NCBI GenBank assembly: GCA_000467715.1
Contig: AJFK01000563.1
Location: forward strand, 1-64,000
Source: Hysterium pulicare CBS 123377
Taxonomy: Eukaryota > Ascomycota > Dothideomycetes > Hysteriales > Hysteriaceae
Reading direction: 5' to 3'
Length of the DNA stretch: 64,000 nucleotides
Under the pieces are notes generated by a model, which was not told the origin of the DNA, made no database searches, and worked only from the letters and a program-made list of their open reading frames with translations. Shown here piece by piece: positions 34,526 to 46,298 of this stretch. How positions within the stretch are numbered: the first letter of the stretch is position 1; every line of letters begins with the position of its first letter. The position numbers were made by a program, and so were the translations under genes.

Positions 34526-34979
34526 TTTTAGACTTCTTGAAATGTCTGAATGTGCATGTAGAAGCTGTATGCATATAGAGTGCTGTAGTGAGAAAGGTGG
34601 AGCTCGAGATTCCGATGGAGATTTTCGGTGTCGATGTCAGCCCACCTTCGAGACACCCCTGTCATTCACCGCAACCCCGCCAAATTCATAGTCTCATGAT
34701 CATGGACCCTATATCACAGTACAAGATTGAAAGCTTTCGAAGTTTTGCAAAGTACGTTACGAGGTGTAGAAAGACCACAACAGAGTCTATATCACTTCTG
34801 CTCGCAGCTCCAACATTTCTACTGTGATAGAACCTAATCGACATTTAAACATTAAGAATGTCTATCCCTGAACTTGTCCCGTAACCGCCGTATGCAAAAT
34901 GCTTGCAAAGAGTAATCCTAGACCTAGACTCCGGAGCAAATGCTATCACAAGCCACGAGCAGAAGTACATGAACCCTCT
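34526..34979. other. Intergenic region
   Basis: 454 bp containing the Tpa1 promoter side and the 3' flank of the carrier gene. Nothing recognised. Confidence 0.35.
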
Positions 34980-36098
34980 TCAATCCTCTTTCAGCTTTTC
35001 CTCCATAGCCAACATTATCCCCATAGCCCTCTCGTAAGTCCACATAGTGACAGCGCTAGCAGGCGCCGCCTTCAGCAGACTGACCGACAGGCCGCGATAG
35101 AGTCCTCTCCTTCCTTCGTGCATCCAGATATGACCGAGTGTATTTATCACGCCCTTATAGACTGGTATGTTCCTATGCACGTATTTGGATCTCGTCGGTC
35201 CTTGCACCTGTAATCGTTTCCTGGTTGTATCGAGCGGATACACAGCCGTCTTCGCCATAACACTGGCTATCACCCCAGCGGCCGCATCTGAAGTTCCGAA
35301 TGGAAGCGGAAGTGGTGAGTTCGCTGTTATCGGTTTTAGGCCTTCATAACTGGAGAAGAAGAGACCCATGTACGGGACGATTTGAGTCACACCGGCTCCA
35401 AGGCCGCGGAAAAACCCTCGAGGCCCTTCATGTTCTGCGATGTGCCGGAGCGAGGCGAGAATTGAGGCATAGACGCGTTCCGTCCCTTGAGCAGCAAAGC
35501 GTGTTCTGAGAAGGTCCAGAGGGTATGTTGCGGTAGTCGCACAGGCTCCCGCAAGAGCTCCCCCTATGAACGAGTTGACTGAGCTTGGTAGCCTATACGG
35601 TTGTGGAAGAGCCTCTAAGAAATGCGAGCTATATGTGTAGGCGGAGAATTGGACTGATCCGTAGGCCAAGTACATAGCCTCTGCGGGTATATTGCCTTTC
35701 CATAGTCCTGTGAGGCCCTCTTCACGCAGTATCTGTTTTAGTGTCCCGATTGTGCCTTTGTATACAGGCCCGCCTACGCCGTGAGTGCTGAGAGGATCGG
35801 ATAGGGAGTGGATTTGAAGTTGAAGGCGGATCTTGATGACGTCAAGGGGTGCTATCACGAAGCTGTCGACAGTAAGTCTTGAAGTTATTCAAGCCAGCCC
35901 TTGGTAGAGTTTAGAATTCATACCGTGACACCAGCCCAGCGACAGCGCCCGCAACAACCACCTGCTTCTGCGAGCCCTAGAAGAAGTAAATCGATCAGCT
36001 GGCGAGTGCCACTGCGGAACCGTGGAAGTCTCCCGCCGTTCCGGGGGTCATCCTTTCCCGCGTACCTCATCTCTCAGCTGTGCCACGCCTCCAGACAT
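34980..36098 (-). CDS. TPC1: Mitochondrial thiamine pyrophosphate carrier (Tpc1-like)
   Basis: Model complement(join(34980..35862,35924..35976,36066..36098)), 322 aa. The 33 bp first exon ([11 protein letters not shown]) precedes [19 protein letters not shown], and only this joining completes the first membrane helix. Three carrier signatures: [24 protein letters not shown] and [34 protein letters not shown] and the C-terminal [19 protein letters not shown] match the fungal Tpc1 group, which imports ThPP into mitochondria in exchange for nucleotides. Divergent from the gamma-butyrobetaine-dioxygenase-like gene across 199 bp. Confidence 0.9.
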
Positions 36099-36297
36099 GC
36101 ACCAGGCGCCTCCTCAGAGGACAGAACTAAGTAGGGCGGGGCCAGAATGGGTCGTGTGAGTCGCTGTTCCTTTGGTGCGTGGCATATAAGATCGTCCCGG
36201 CAGTAGGGGTTTTTGGGGTTGTTGACCTCGGGAAGCTGTCCTTCGCTGTCCGTCAAATTTCAGGGCGACACGTCCCGCGTCGGCCTTTCACCCCACC

Positions 36298-37972
36298 ATG
36301 TCCCTGAACCTCACCTCCAGCTTTTGCCGGCCATTGTTGCATCACCTTGCTCGGACTGCTCGTCACGGGCGTACAGGAGCTCTATTTCCGATATCCCATG
36401 TGAGAATTCGCCAATTCTCGAAGACCTCACGTCTAGTACGGGCAGCACAGCAAGAACCCAATGCCTCCAATGAGCACAACGAAGCCCCTGACCTTGAGTA
36501 TTCCGCAAAGAGAGTCGAAGTACCCATTGATGGCAATGGACGATCATTTGACTTCATATTTCTGCGCGATAGTTGCACATGTCCGCAATGCGTCGACCCG
36601 GATAGCAAGCAAAAACTTTTCCAGACCTCCGATATACCCATGAGCCTAAATGGCACATATCGCATGGTACAAGACAAAGAGAAGGGCCCAATGATCGAGC
36701 TTGATTGGCAAGATGATGTACCTGGGTACACATCCGAACATCGAACCAGACTGTCAATTGACTGGCTACGGAGAGCTCTACGTATCGAGTCTGAGCGCCA
36801 GAGCCATGGTAGAAGCGATGAAAAAGCGTTGTGGAACCGGGACATTATAACCAAGAACAATAAATGGATACAATACAAGGAATACATGGATGATGATCGA
36901 ATTCTGTTCGAGGCACTCGCTCACTTAAATAAATATGGTTTGCTCTTTCTCAATGGTGTCCCAGATTCCGAAAAATCGGTCGAGGATATTGTAGGCAGGA
37001 TAGGTCTCTTAAAGGATACTTTTTACGGACGGACTTGGGACGTCAAATCCAAGCTAAACGCGAAGAACATCGCATATACACATCAATACTTAGGCCTCCA
37101 CATGGATCTACTGTAAGTTATCTCTTCATTAAAAAAAATTGGTTCCTCTTTCCGTCGCATGCAAAATTAAGATATAGACTTGGGGCTCCTAACGAACAAG
37201 TCGTCAAGCACCGATGAAAGATCGCTGAGCTTCCCAAAGTTTAAGTGACATTGGCTCAAAGACTCTTCTCCACAATCATTCTTATGCCCATTCCACTTTT
37301 CACTATTTCCACATATCCCATTACTGCTAACATATCTATACAAGGTATACCTCAAATCCTCCGCACCTCCAACTCCTCCACTCACTTCGTGCCCGCTGCC
37401 CCGGCGGCACATCTCTCTTCAGCGACTCCTTCCACGCCGCCGCAACCATCCACTCCAGTTCCCCTCTCGACTTCAAGACGCTGTGCAATTTTCCCGTAAC
37501 ATTTCACTATCACAACGACTCGCAACACTACCACTACACCCGTCCGACTATCTCGGTAGGTTCGGGCTACTTCAAACCAGGTTATAGAGATCAGGTGAAA
37601 GCAATTCGTCATATCAATTGGAGCCCACCGTTCCAGGCGCCGTTTGAAGACTATACTAGCAGTGGGCATACTAAAATTGGAAAAGTAAAGGACCGGTTGA
37701 TAAGGTATTTGGGCGCAGCAAAGAAGTTTGCGAAACTACTCGAGAGCGACGAGAACTTGTTTGAGTATCGATTGGGAGAGGGGGAGTGTGTGATTTTTGA
37801 TAATAGGAGGGTGCTGCATGCGAGAAGGGCTTTCGATGCGAGTAAAGGAGAGAGGTGGTTGAAGGGGGCTTATGTCGATGATGATGTTTTCTTCTCCAGG
37901 TTAAGGGTACTGCAGGAGAGGTTTGAGGGACGGTGGGATGCTGGGGGTGTTATAAGGGAGGCATTAGACTAA
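36298..37972 (+). CDS. Gamma-butyrobetaine dioxygenase-like (BBOX/TauD) enzyme, probably mitochondrial
   Basis: Model join(36298..37112,37345..37972), 480 aa. The first 45 residues are Arg/Ser-rich (SFCRPLLHHLART...) and look like a mitochondrial presequence. The GBBH-like N-terminal domain has a Zn-type cluster LRDSCTCPQC (Cys93, Cys95, Cys98). The catalytic domain has the Fe(II) facial triad LGLHMD (His268, Asp270) and RRVLHARR (His430). The family uses 2-oxoglutarate and O2 to make carnitine from gamma-butyrobetaine; the close relative trimethyllysine dioxygenase is an alternative. The single intron is 232 bp, much longer than others here, and its acceptor is supported by the continuity of LLYTSNPPHLQL. 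Confidence 0.87.
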
Positions 37973-38471
37973 TATAAGTGTTTCAAAATTTAGAAATTGA
38001 AACAATATCTTTGCTACTGCATATTAAGATTTTAGAAAAAAGCTTAGCTGTACTCCTCTAACAGCAGCATTCGAGTTTCTACCACTTTCGCAAAGGTCAA
38101 TTGCACTTGCTTCACTGTTGTATAATTATTCGGCTGTCGAGGTAGAGCTGGAATGACATTAGCATGAAATATGTAAAGCAGAATAGTACATTTAGCAAAA
38201 GCTTAGGATAGATTCAATATTTTTCTGCAGAACCTTATATCAACACAGTAGAAATTACCTTAGAGCCTCTTTGCCAAGAAGATCCAAAGTATTTAAGTAA
38301 TTTAACCATCGCTCTGGTTATGAAGTATTATTGTTTTATTTTTCTACACACCTAGCCTCAAACTCTAACAACTACTCTCAAGACATGCCACATGCGCCCC
38401 AATCAAACCTGAGAAAATCATTCCAGGGTAGCTGAGCTTGGTGTCTCTCGAGAGCTGGCGCCCAATAGCTC
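37973..38471. other. AT-rich intergenic region between convergent genes
   Basis: 499 bp, visibly AT-rich to about 38360. No gene or repeat recognised. Confidence 0.35.
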
Positions 38472-39624
38472 CTAAGCACCCGGAGCCGATGCCTCTTGAG
38501 CCGTACTACCCGATGTCTCTTGAGCCCACGGAGTAAGCATCTCCTTCGACTTTCCCCGATCCTGGATCCGCAGTCGTGCTACGGTACTGACCCGCTGAAA
38601 CTGTTGGGGATGCAAAGGCTTATGGGTCATTGTCCGAATTAGATGGTCGACGCCTCGATATACCGCTACTGAAAGGTTGACGAATGGGCGGATTAGATCA
38701 GCGATGAGCTCGTCATCTTCATCATCGCTGACTAGGTGATGTCAGGAAATGCTTCTATGATGTTATGAGGGACGGAAATGGAACTTACTTTCATAGCCAC
38801 CCGGCATTGACCCCGAGGCCTGGTACGGATCCGTAGTTTCCGAGATCTTGTCAAGGGAGCAAGAGTTTGGATTTGAGGGAGTTACACCATCCTTCTTGCC
38901 CTCCGGCCCAGCATCTCCTTCATGTTTAGCAACAAAGTCGGTCGGAGTTGTGAGGAAGATCTAATTTAAATTAGTAACGTTGTTTCTGACTGGGAGCTCA
39001 AGGACAAACCTCCACAGCTTGTTCGATGCTGGCTTCATGGGTCCCCAGCTCTTCTGCCTGTGCACGAATCATATCCCCGATTTGCTCGGACGTCGCATCT
39101 GTCGTGATGCGACGGTGACTGTACGTGCCATTTGGTTGAGGAATTAGGACGTCGTAGGTCACCGGATGGGCAGGAGTCGTTGAGTCGAACAAAGTTGGGG
39201 TGGTGGGTACTCCTTTTGCGTCTTTCGTATTCTTTACCTGCGGCGTTTGGAACACCATGAGATCATCCTCTTCACTTTCATGAAGTCCGGGCAACTTGCT
39301 CGTCTTGTCTTTGGCCTTGAAGTGGTGAAGAGCTGACTTGAATGGAGTGAATGCAGTCTCTCGGAGCCCATCTCGCAATACCTCTGTGCGAGTAGGTGTC
39401 TCTGGAATTACCACTTTCGTCCGTTCATGCTCTTGGTGTCCCACAACTGGCGATGAGACATTCGGTTCGAAGATAAAGCTAGAACTTATAGACCCGTCCC
39501 AACTCGGGGAAGTACGAGGTGAGCATTTATTCGAGTATCGACTTTCGGCATCACGTGGCATATATTCAGGGCTGGATAGTGTAGATGGAAGCTGTGGTGA
39601 CGAAGGCGGAGTGAAGTGATCCAT
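38472..39624 (-). CDS. Protein of unknown function, Ser/Thr/Pro-rich
   Basis: Model complement(join(38472..38731,38789..38960,39010..39624)), 348 aa; both introns are short (57 and 49 bp) with good splice sites. The N-terminal half is low-complexity and rich in SP/TP dipeptides (TPPSSPQLPS, VIPETPTRTE, FQTPQV), a pattern common in cyclin-dependent kinase targets. A short acidic DDEDDE stretch precedes a more ordered segment (LIADLIRPFVNLSVAVYRGVD). No known domain, signal peptide or membrane helix is visible. Function unknown. Confidence 0.7.
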
Positions 39625-40126
39625 CTCGTGGATATGGTAGTCGTTTGCTGTGGTCGTTGCGGTTGGTATTTTGAAACTAATGAAGGGTAGTAAAACCGGT
39701 AAGAGTGTAGTTATTTAAAACGGAAACAAAGCTGGGAAGCACGTTTTTGTAGCGATGGAAAGAAGTAATTCCTTGGGTTTCTGTGCCAAACTTTAGGTTC
39801 ACCATAAGTTACGTCTGAAATGCGAGTTCATTCACGCATTAGCTGCGTGAAGCGCACATGGTAAAATACAGCTGTTTGGAAAAAGGTGAACTTCTCCTTG
39901 CGTCTGCACCTTGTTTAAAGTCATGATTTCGACTCGTTCCATTCCTTTCATAGAGAGCTGCGCTACGGCAAAGTCGACTTATAGCCGACGAATTGACTCA
40001 AGATACTGGTGTTCCGGCGAACGTCTTATTTTGAAAAGTGAGTATGAAATTGGTGATAAAGGGGAGTGCATCCCGATATGAAACTGAAGTGAAAGGGTCG
40101 GCCCGAAATTTATGGGCCCAATGACC
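39625..40126. other. Intergenic region
   Basis: 502 bp: promoter side of the unknown gene and 3' flank of the acetyltransferase. Nothing recognised. Confidence 0.35.
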
Positions 40127-40924
40127 TCATCCCGAACTTTGAGCTTTCGCAACCTTCAACTCATCGAAAGATTTCCCTTCCGCATCCCAAAACATATAAT
40201 GATATCCATCATACTCAACCTCAAAGAAAGGAGAAAAGTCCTGTTTCTCGTATGATCGAAACCCTGCCTTCTTATACAGCAAACCTCCTTGCGGACTTGC
40301 TTTCGTAACAATGGACACGCCTTCGGTCCGCGCTTGCTCTAGTACCCAACTCAGTAGACGCGTGCCTATTCCCTTTCGTGCGTGATCCTTCGACACATAC
40401 ATGCCGTCCACCTCCCAGTACTCATCGAAAACATCTTGAGGGTGCATTTGTTTGATGATAGGGTCAATTTCAGCGCGGTGAGAACTGTGTTTCGATGGGT
40501 CCACGTAGGAATTGTATTTGATCTCAAGACCAAGGAGCAGCTTCTCAAGTTCTACGCCCGATTATTCATGGATCTGTAACGATGAGAATATTCAAGGCAA
40601 GTGGTACTCACTAACAGACCAAGACTTTCCAGCTCTTTGCCATTTCTTTGCCATTTCACTCTTTCCATGGCGCGAGAAAATAGCCCAACCAACAACTTTT
40701 CTATCCTTCCCATCACCTGTCTCATCTATCTCTACAATCCAGCATTCGGTTCCGGCGGATAGGAGGTGCTTTTGAAGAAATCGAACATTTCGGTTACGGT
40801 AGCTCAGGGGATGTTTGTCGATATTCTTAGACATATACTGTGCCAGTGCATCGTTTTTGTCACATTCGATCAGGATATCAACAACCGAGGAGATATCCTG
40901 CTGTTCATACAGGCGAAGATGCAT
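40127..40924 (-). CDS. GNAT-family N-acetyltransferase
   Basis: Model complement(join(40127..40551,40612..40924)), 245 aa. The acetyl-CoA-binding motif A is clear (VSKDHARKGIGTRLLSWVLEQA; Arg-Lys-Gly-Ile-Gly), followed by LYKKAGFRSYE (motif B). The acceptor at 40552 is the only one that avoids the in-frame stop just upstream. The start at 40924 (MHLRLYEQQD) is chosen because the family usually begins just before the RLY strand; an ATG 54 bp upstream is in frame. Substrate unknown; fungal members of this group acetylate small molecules or protein termini. Confidence 0.8.
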
Positions 40925-41405
40925 GTTTATGGTGAGGTTGGAGAACCCTTGAAGGAATCCCAGCGGAAGTGCTCCCACTGCCGGATTTCAATATATGCTT
41001 GCATGCTCACGTGTCTGTGGATGATGAGTCATTCCCGACCAGTCGCCTCCGACTACATTCCCGGGAAAGATTCTAGATGCTCAAAGGGTGAGCTTTATGC
41101 TAAGGGAAAATTGGTATGAAGTCTTTGAGATCTCAAAAAGGCTGGCATCCGAAGAAGGAACTCCAATTATTACGTCGAGTCCGAAACTTTGCGTAACGAG
41201 TTGAGCTCTTCGAGATGCAATCCCTGCTTGAAGTAACGAACCAGGTCTGACACTTCCCCTCATCGCGGTACACGGGACTGTATGTCGGGCCGTCCCGCAT
41301 ATCTATTCGCTTGAGTTGAAGCCTTTGGTAATTGCATCCGATCTTCCATTCACCTCTCCACTACTAATTTCCATCTTACTGATCTACCGTCTCCGCTATA
41401 GAAAC
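40925..41405. promoter_or_regulatory. Divergent region between acetyltransferase and HD pseudogene
   Basis: 481 bp; no regulatory pattern recognised. Confidence 0.3.
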
Positions 41406-42165
41406 ATGACATTAGCGACCAAAGTCATTGCTGGCGTGACTATCCCAGATACCTCACTGATTGATAAAACGCTCGCTTTTGCCCGTGAATTCTCAACGGA
41501 TTACACCTACAATCATGTTATCCGCTCTTTTCTTCTTGGCTTTATCATTTCAGATAAGATTCTCCCCGATCGTGACCGAGAGGTTCATGCCATTGCTGCA
41601 CTCTTGCACGATCTTTGTTTCCCCATAGGTCATCCGCCCCACTAAGACATTGTATCCACAAGCAAGCATTTCGAAATTGACGGCACCAATGCAGCGCGAA
41701 AGTTCTAAAATCGTGAGGCAGAAAATAGTGAATGAGACAAGCATCGAATTCAGCTAGTGTGGGATGCCATTGCCTTACACACTATCGGTTCGATCGTATT
41801 TGAGAAGGAACCTGAGGTCCAGGCATGCAGCTACGGAATTTGGGCAGATTTTCAAGGACCGGACAGAGTACCGGGTGGTCTACTGACGTGGGACGAATGC
41901 AATTCTGCCATCAAAGTCCGTCCTGAGTTCTTCGGACGTGACAAGTTGGTTGACATCTCTCATACAATAGGAATACCCCCGACTTGGCTTGATGCAAGGC
42001 CTCAAGGAAAACATGTGTCAACTTTGTGAGACAAAACGCCAGACGACGTACGATAACACGGTTGGTGAGTGGGGTGACAGACATGTTAAGGGGTACGATA
42101 GGAAGGGGGAGTTGACGGTGGACTTGCTGGAAACGTGTGACTTGGACGACAGAGAGCCAAAATAG
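41406..42165 (+). pseudogene. HD-domain (cyanamide hydratase-like) pseudogene
   Basis: The frame starts MTLATKVIAGVTIPD and shows TYNHVIRSFLLGFII, HAIAALLHDL (HD pair), FEIDGTNAARKF, RIQLVWDAIALHT and GGLLTWDE, all of the fungal HD family that includes cyanamide hydratase and its urea-hydro-lyase relatives. Three stops interrupt this one frame at 41643, 41706 and 41733 while homology continues on both sides, and the C-terminal part (MCQLCETK, TYDNTVGEWG) is in another frame from about 42000. At least one stop sits where the family has Trp. It is a decayed gene; no attempt at reconstruction is made. Confidence 0.8.
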
Positions 42166-42499
42166 GCTACCATAGCATTGCGGCAGGCGTTTAGAGGTTA
42201 TTACTCGTTGGAATGATTTCGATCTTGGCTAAAATTTTAAAAAAAATGCCGTTTGGATGTTACTACGCCCATACATGCGAGAATGATCCGTTCAGGAGTT
42301 GTGATGAGTGTTATGCACGTGATGAGACTAGCTTACATAGATAAGGTTCATGAGAGGAATCACGACATCGCGTCTTTAGCGTCACTACTCGAACGAAAAC
42401 TATCAAGGAGTTAACCTCACTAAGCGGTTGTCGAAATCGAATCAAGTATCTGCCACTTAGATCTTTTGTTGCATAGTTCTTCACAGTTTTCACCTGTCC
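42166..42499. other. Intergenic region
   Basis: 334 bp upstream of the Zn2Cys6 gene; nothing recognised. Confidence 0.3.
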
Positions 42500-44561
42500 A
42501 TGCCGCCTGATCGAGGTCGCGCCTCGAGGGCTTGCGCAGCATGCCGGAAACAGAAGACACGGTGCTATGAATCTACAGGAGGAAAAGCCTGTTTGAGATG
42601 TGAGAAACTGCGACAGCCATGTTCTTTGGAAGTATATGTCTCTCCGAATAATGAGGGTTCTGTTTGGGAACAGCTTGATAACGGGGACAACAATGATAGG
42701 TAATTTAGGCCTCGCGAGCCTCGTTAGTTATCATCAATTCTTTCATTCTGATGGTTCACAGGCTTGATCAGCTAGAAAGGACTGTGAACTCTCTAGTCAA
42801 GCGTTTGGATGAGATTTCAGCTCCGAGACAGACGTCTTCGCGGCGTTCTCCGAGCCCTACGCAGCCTTCGATTCATCCTGACCTCGGAATTGATTCAGCT
42901 GAGCCAGTAGCAGCTCCATTGTTTGTGCTAAGAGATGTGGCCACAGAGTCAGGGATCCAAGCTCCAGATCGGACTACAACAAATACTCCGATGCGTGGGT
43001 CGTCTCAGAATATCATCTCGAAAGGGCTATTGACTTTAGAAGATGCTACTACATTGATTGCTTTGTAAGTTCTAATATTAAGACCGACCCTCCTGTTCTC
43101 GTTCTCCGACCCTCCTGTTCTCGTTCTCCGACCCATACCCCATTCCCAAGCCATATTGGCCCTTCATTTATCACGCAACCTTTACGATATCTCAGCTTCT
43201 TTAGCAATAAATATTTTGATATTGTGAATGTGTCTGACGATTGATAGATTTCAAGAACATTACGGACGATGGGTAGCCTTTAGTCCCACCATAGCACCCG
43301 GAGCTTTACTTGTAGAAGTCGGGCGGTCACCACTATTACTATGTGCCTGCTGTCTTATTGCTGTCCGGCATACTACACAAGACTTCGCATCAAATCTGGC
43401 ACCGAGGCTTTTTAAAGAGGCGAAATCGCTTCTATCATCTGGGTTGCTGACAGTTCCACAGTCCATCGAGTTCTTTCAAGCGGCATTGATTCTCAGCATG
43501 TGGTCCACATCAATAGGTCAGATTCCTCTGAGCATTGACAGCTGGCTCCTGAGCGGTTTTGCCCTCCAGCATAGTCTAGCAAGTGATCTCTTTAAGCCAT
43601 CATCAGGGACTGGCTACTCAGCAGCCCACAGGAAGCACGAACTTGACCGATGGTGCATCTGGAACCATCTCTGTCTCGTTCATCTCCAGTGAGACTTTTT
43701 CTCCTTAGGACTTCCGGGTGACGCTAATGTAAACAGTTATTGTGTAGGTACCCGGCGAAAAGCAATGTTGGATTACAATCAGTTAGACAGATGCCGTGCC
43801 GTTCTCGGCTCAGATCACTCGACAAACTACGAGTCACGTATGGTAGGGGAAGTCTATCTTTACTGGATCATCTATGAGAGTTGCTCTGCCTCTCCCGTTG
43901 ATCTTCCAAAGACTCAAGCTGCGCTGCACGCATGGAAGGAAGACTGGAAGTTCCTGTTTGGTATGCATACACCTTGGTGACACGCTCTTCTAGTCCACTG
44001 TCTCATATTATAGATCAACCTCGATCCCAGTTCATTCAGATGGGCTTCCATTTTGCCCAGCTTTTAGTTTACGATCAATCTTTGAAGGCGCGCTCGGCCG
44101 CAGTAAGAGAATCACTTCTCTATGAGATGGTGCGCTTATCAACCGCCATCATAAACCTCGCCATGGAGACTACAGATGATCGCACAAGACATCTCACAGA
44201 CCATATCTATCACATGATAAGCTTCGCAGCTGTAACCGTTTGCAGACTACTGCACGCATACGAGGGCCAACTTGCAGCATCATACGAAATTGGCGACCTG
44301 GATACTTTGATCCTGTCATTGGTATCATGGCTTCACGCAATTGGGCTTCCTTGTCACATAGCATATACAATGGGCGATGTGGTAGCTGCATTCCACAAAA
44401 AGCTACGCCCGATTTCTGGACCAAGCCCAAGCGCGTCTTACACGGGAGTCAACCCTTCCATACAAGATGAGTTCGCACAATTCTTTCCCGAGCTCTTTGG
44501 TCCTTCCTCATTCGACATCGGGAACGGATCCATTCTGCCTACGTGGGAGTCTATCCTTTGA
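42500..44561 (+). CDS. Zn2Cys6 transcription factor
   Basis: Model join(42500..42699,42762..43064,43248..43688,43737..43960,44014..44561), 571 aa. The binuclear zinc cluster has Cys12, Cys15, Cys22, Cys31, Cys34 and Cys41, preceded by DRGRASRA. A coiled-coil linker follows (RLDQLERTVNSLVKRLDE), then a Ser/Pro-rich stretch and a compact regulatory domain beginning LFQEHYGRW. The third exon junction restores HYCVGTRRKAML. The second intron (183 bp) contains a 22 bp tandem repeat. It may control the neighbouring arylsulfotransferase-like gene and the permease, whose shared promoter has repeated CCGCGG sites (inference). Confidence 0.88.
43084..43134 (+). repeat. 22 bp tandem repeat inside an intron
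   Basis: ccgaccctcctgttctcgtt.. occurs at 43084 and 43106, with a third partial copy (ccgaccc) at 43128. Confidence 0.85.
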
Positions 44562-44752
44562 TTAGTTTGCACAGAGAAGGCTGCACGACTTTTAGATAAG
44601 AAACAGTAAAATTTGGAAGGTTATCGACTGTCCCACCCCGACTCCATGGAATGCCGACCATTGCCAATCCCAAGCCAATCAATATACCAGCATAAAAAGC
44701 ATATCCAAGACGAACACAAGGAAAACATATCCATGAAAACCTATCCGAAAAT

Positions 44753-45874
44753 TCAGTTTGGCAGAAGCCACGGCACCTCCTCGGGTGCGTATTTGTACGC
44801 TCGGAATAAAGCATTTGCTGGATATCCAAAATACCCTTCAATCTCCTTCGCATCCAATCCCTTGTAATCTGCAAAGTCCGGATTCACATATTCCCAAACC
44901 ATTTCACCCTTTTCCGTCACTTCGAAAACCCTTCCAAAGGCTGCTTCCGTGATCAGAGTATTCCCATTCTTGAGTCGTTGCGCTCCACCCATAAATGGAG
45001 TGAAGAACGTCATGGGATGTGGATCACGATACTCCCATTCGATCTCTTTATTGTCCCGCGAGACCTGGATCACTCGACTGTACGTTGCACTTTCGTGATG
45101 ACGAAAGGTACCGTTATCGAAAATCAGGATGCTACCATCGTCGAGCTCACTCGCGCAGTGTTGCTGGGCTACAACGGTGGAATCCAAGTGCCAAATGATC
45201 TCTCCTGTCTCACGCGAGATAATGACGACTGCCGACACGCTTCGAAGGGATGCCAAAATGTTGCCATCTTTCATGGGATACACAGAGTTGATCAAAGGAT
45301 AATGTTCCCGAGCATAGTGCGGCTGAAGAGGGAAAATATTGGGGTCCAAATGTTCGATTGCTTTCCAGGACCAGAGAACCTCGCCGTCAGGCGAGACATG
45401 CTTGATACAATCTCCGTATATCTTTCCGTCTGGTGCCTCACTGTTTAGGATTCCGCCTTGTACGGTAGCTGCCTGGGTCTCCGTGAGGGTATCGAGAGTG
45501 GTGTATAGGATTTCGCCATTGTCGAGATGATGCTGATCATGATGTGCCATTGGATCGCGGTGCTCCGAAACAACCTTGCCTGATGGATCGACTTGCATCA
45601 TGACACCTCCTCTATATTTTTGCCAAAGTGGAAATACACGAGGTGCGTCAGGGTGTACTCCATTATAAGCCAGATTGCCGTTCTTCAATAGGCGTGCATG
45701 ACGACCTGGGCGGTATGGAAGATCCCAGCGGTGGACCTCCTTTCCATGATTGTCGACAAGCTTGACTGTGCCGGGGCTTGTGAGGTGAGCGAAAAGTGTA
45801 TAACCTGGTGAGACTTTGTGCGGATCGACTCCTCGAAGTCCGAGCCCGCGGCGTGCTAGAGTACTTTGTTCCAT
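44753..45874 (-). CDS. Arylsulfotransferase (ASST)-fold beta-propeller protein
   Basis: Single-exon ORF, 373 aa. Repeated propeller strands of the type GKEVHRWDLPY, GEVLWSWKA, GEIIWHLDS, KEIEWEYRD and GEMVWEYVNPD, alternating with DGNILA, DGSILI and NGNTLI, are characteristic of ASST-related propellers. Histidines in MAHHDQHHLDNG and VVAQQHCASELDD occupy positions expected for the active centre. No signal peptide is seen, so it is unlike the periplasmic bacterial enzymes; the real reaction is unknown. Divergent from the NCS1 permease with a 424 bp shared promoter, which suggests joint regulation. Confidence 0.85.
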   Translation of the reverse strand: MEQSTLARRGLGLRGVDPHKVSPGYTLFAHLTSPGTVKLVDNHGKEVHRWDLPYRPGRHARLLKNGNLAYNGVHPDAPRVFPLWQKYRGGVMMQVDPSGKVVSEHRDPMAHHDQHHLDNGEILYTTLDTLTETQAATVQGGILNSEAPDGKIYGDCIKHVSPDGEVLWSWKAIEHLDPNIFPLQPHYAREHYPLINSVYPMKDGNILASLRSVSAVVIISRETGEIIWHLDSTVVAQQHCASELDDGSILIFDNGTFRHHESATYSRVIQVSRDNKEIEWEYRDPHPMTFFTPFMGGAQRLKNGNTLITEAAFGRVFEVTEKGEMVWEYVNPDFADYKGLDAKEIEGYFGYPANALFRAYKYAPEEVPWLLPN

Positions 45875-46298
45875 TGTACAGGATTGGGTAAGGATATGTG
45901 GTTGGGGGAGTTTCTTTCTTGAAGGATGGCCATTTCTAAAGTCCTTTCCCTACCTTCTTGTATTTCGGATTGTCCTAATGACATGATCGTCACCTCGGAA
46001 AATCTATATCGATACCCTAGGAAGGATGAATAGTGTCCGGCATGCCGCGGGATACCGCGGCCATTAGCCCCATCTCCGGTTCCCGCTAATCTTTACCTAC
46101 GGCATACCGCGGTGATACCGATGATCGTCAGTAATCGCCAATCTTCCTACGGGGTGCCGCGGCGATAGAGTTATCACGACATTCTAGTACAGAAACTCAC
46201 AATTCATCACATCTCCCACAGTGTATAATCAGACAACATATAATGGGCTCAGGAGACCATCATGGAAGTTCAAATCACCAGCCAAACAATTGAACATT
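45875..46298. promoter_or_regulatory. Divergent promoter with four CCGCGG palindromes
   Basis: CCGCGG at 46045, 46055, 46107 and 46157, three of them in the longer pattern RTRCCGCGGnGATA. GATA also occurs at 46013 and as TATC near 46172. The arrangement between two divergent genes suggests a regulated bidirectional promoter. Confidence 0.65.

Noticed and set aside
41643-41735. RIP as the full explanation of the HD-domain gene stops
   Set aside because: At least one change (Trp codon to TGA) is not at the preferred CpA/TpG dinucleotide, and the surrounding sequence is not AT-rich.
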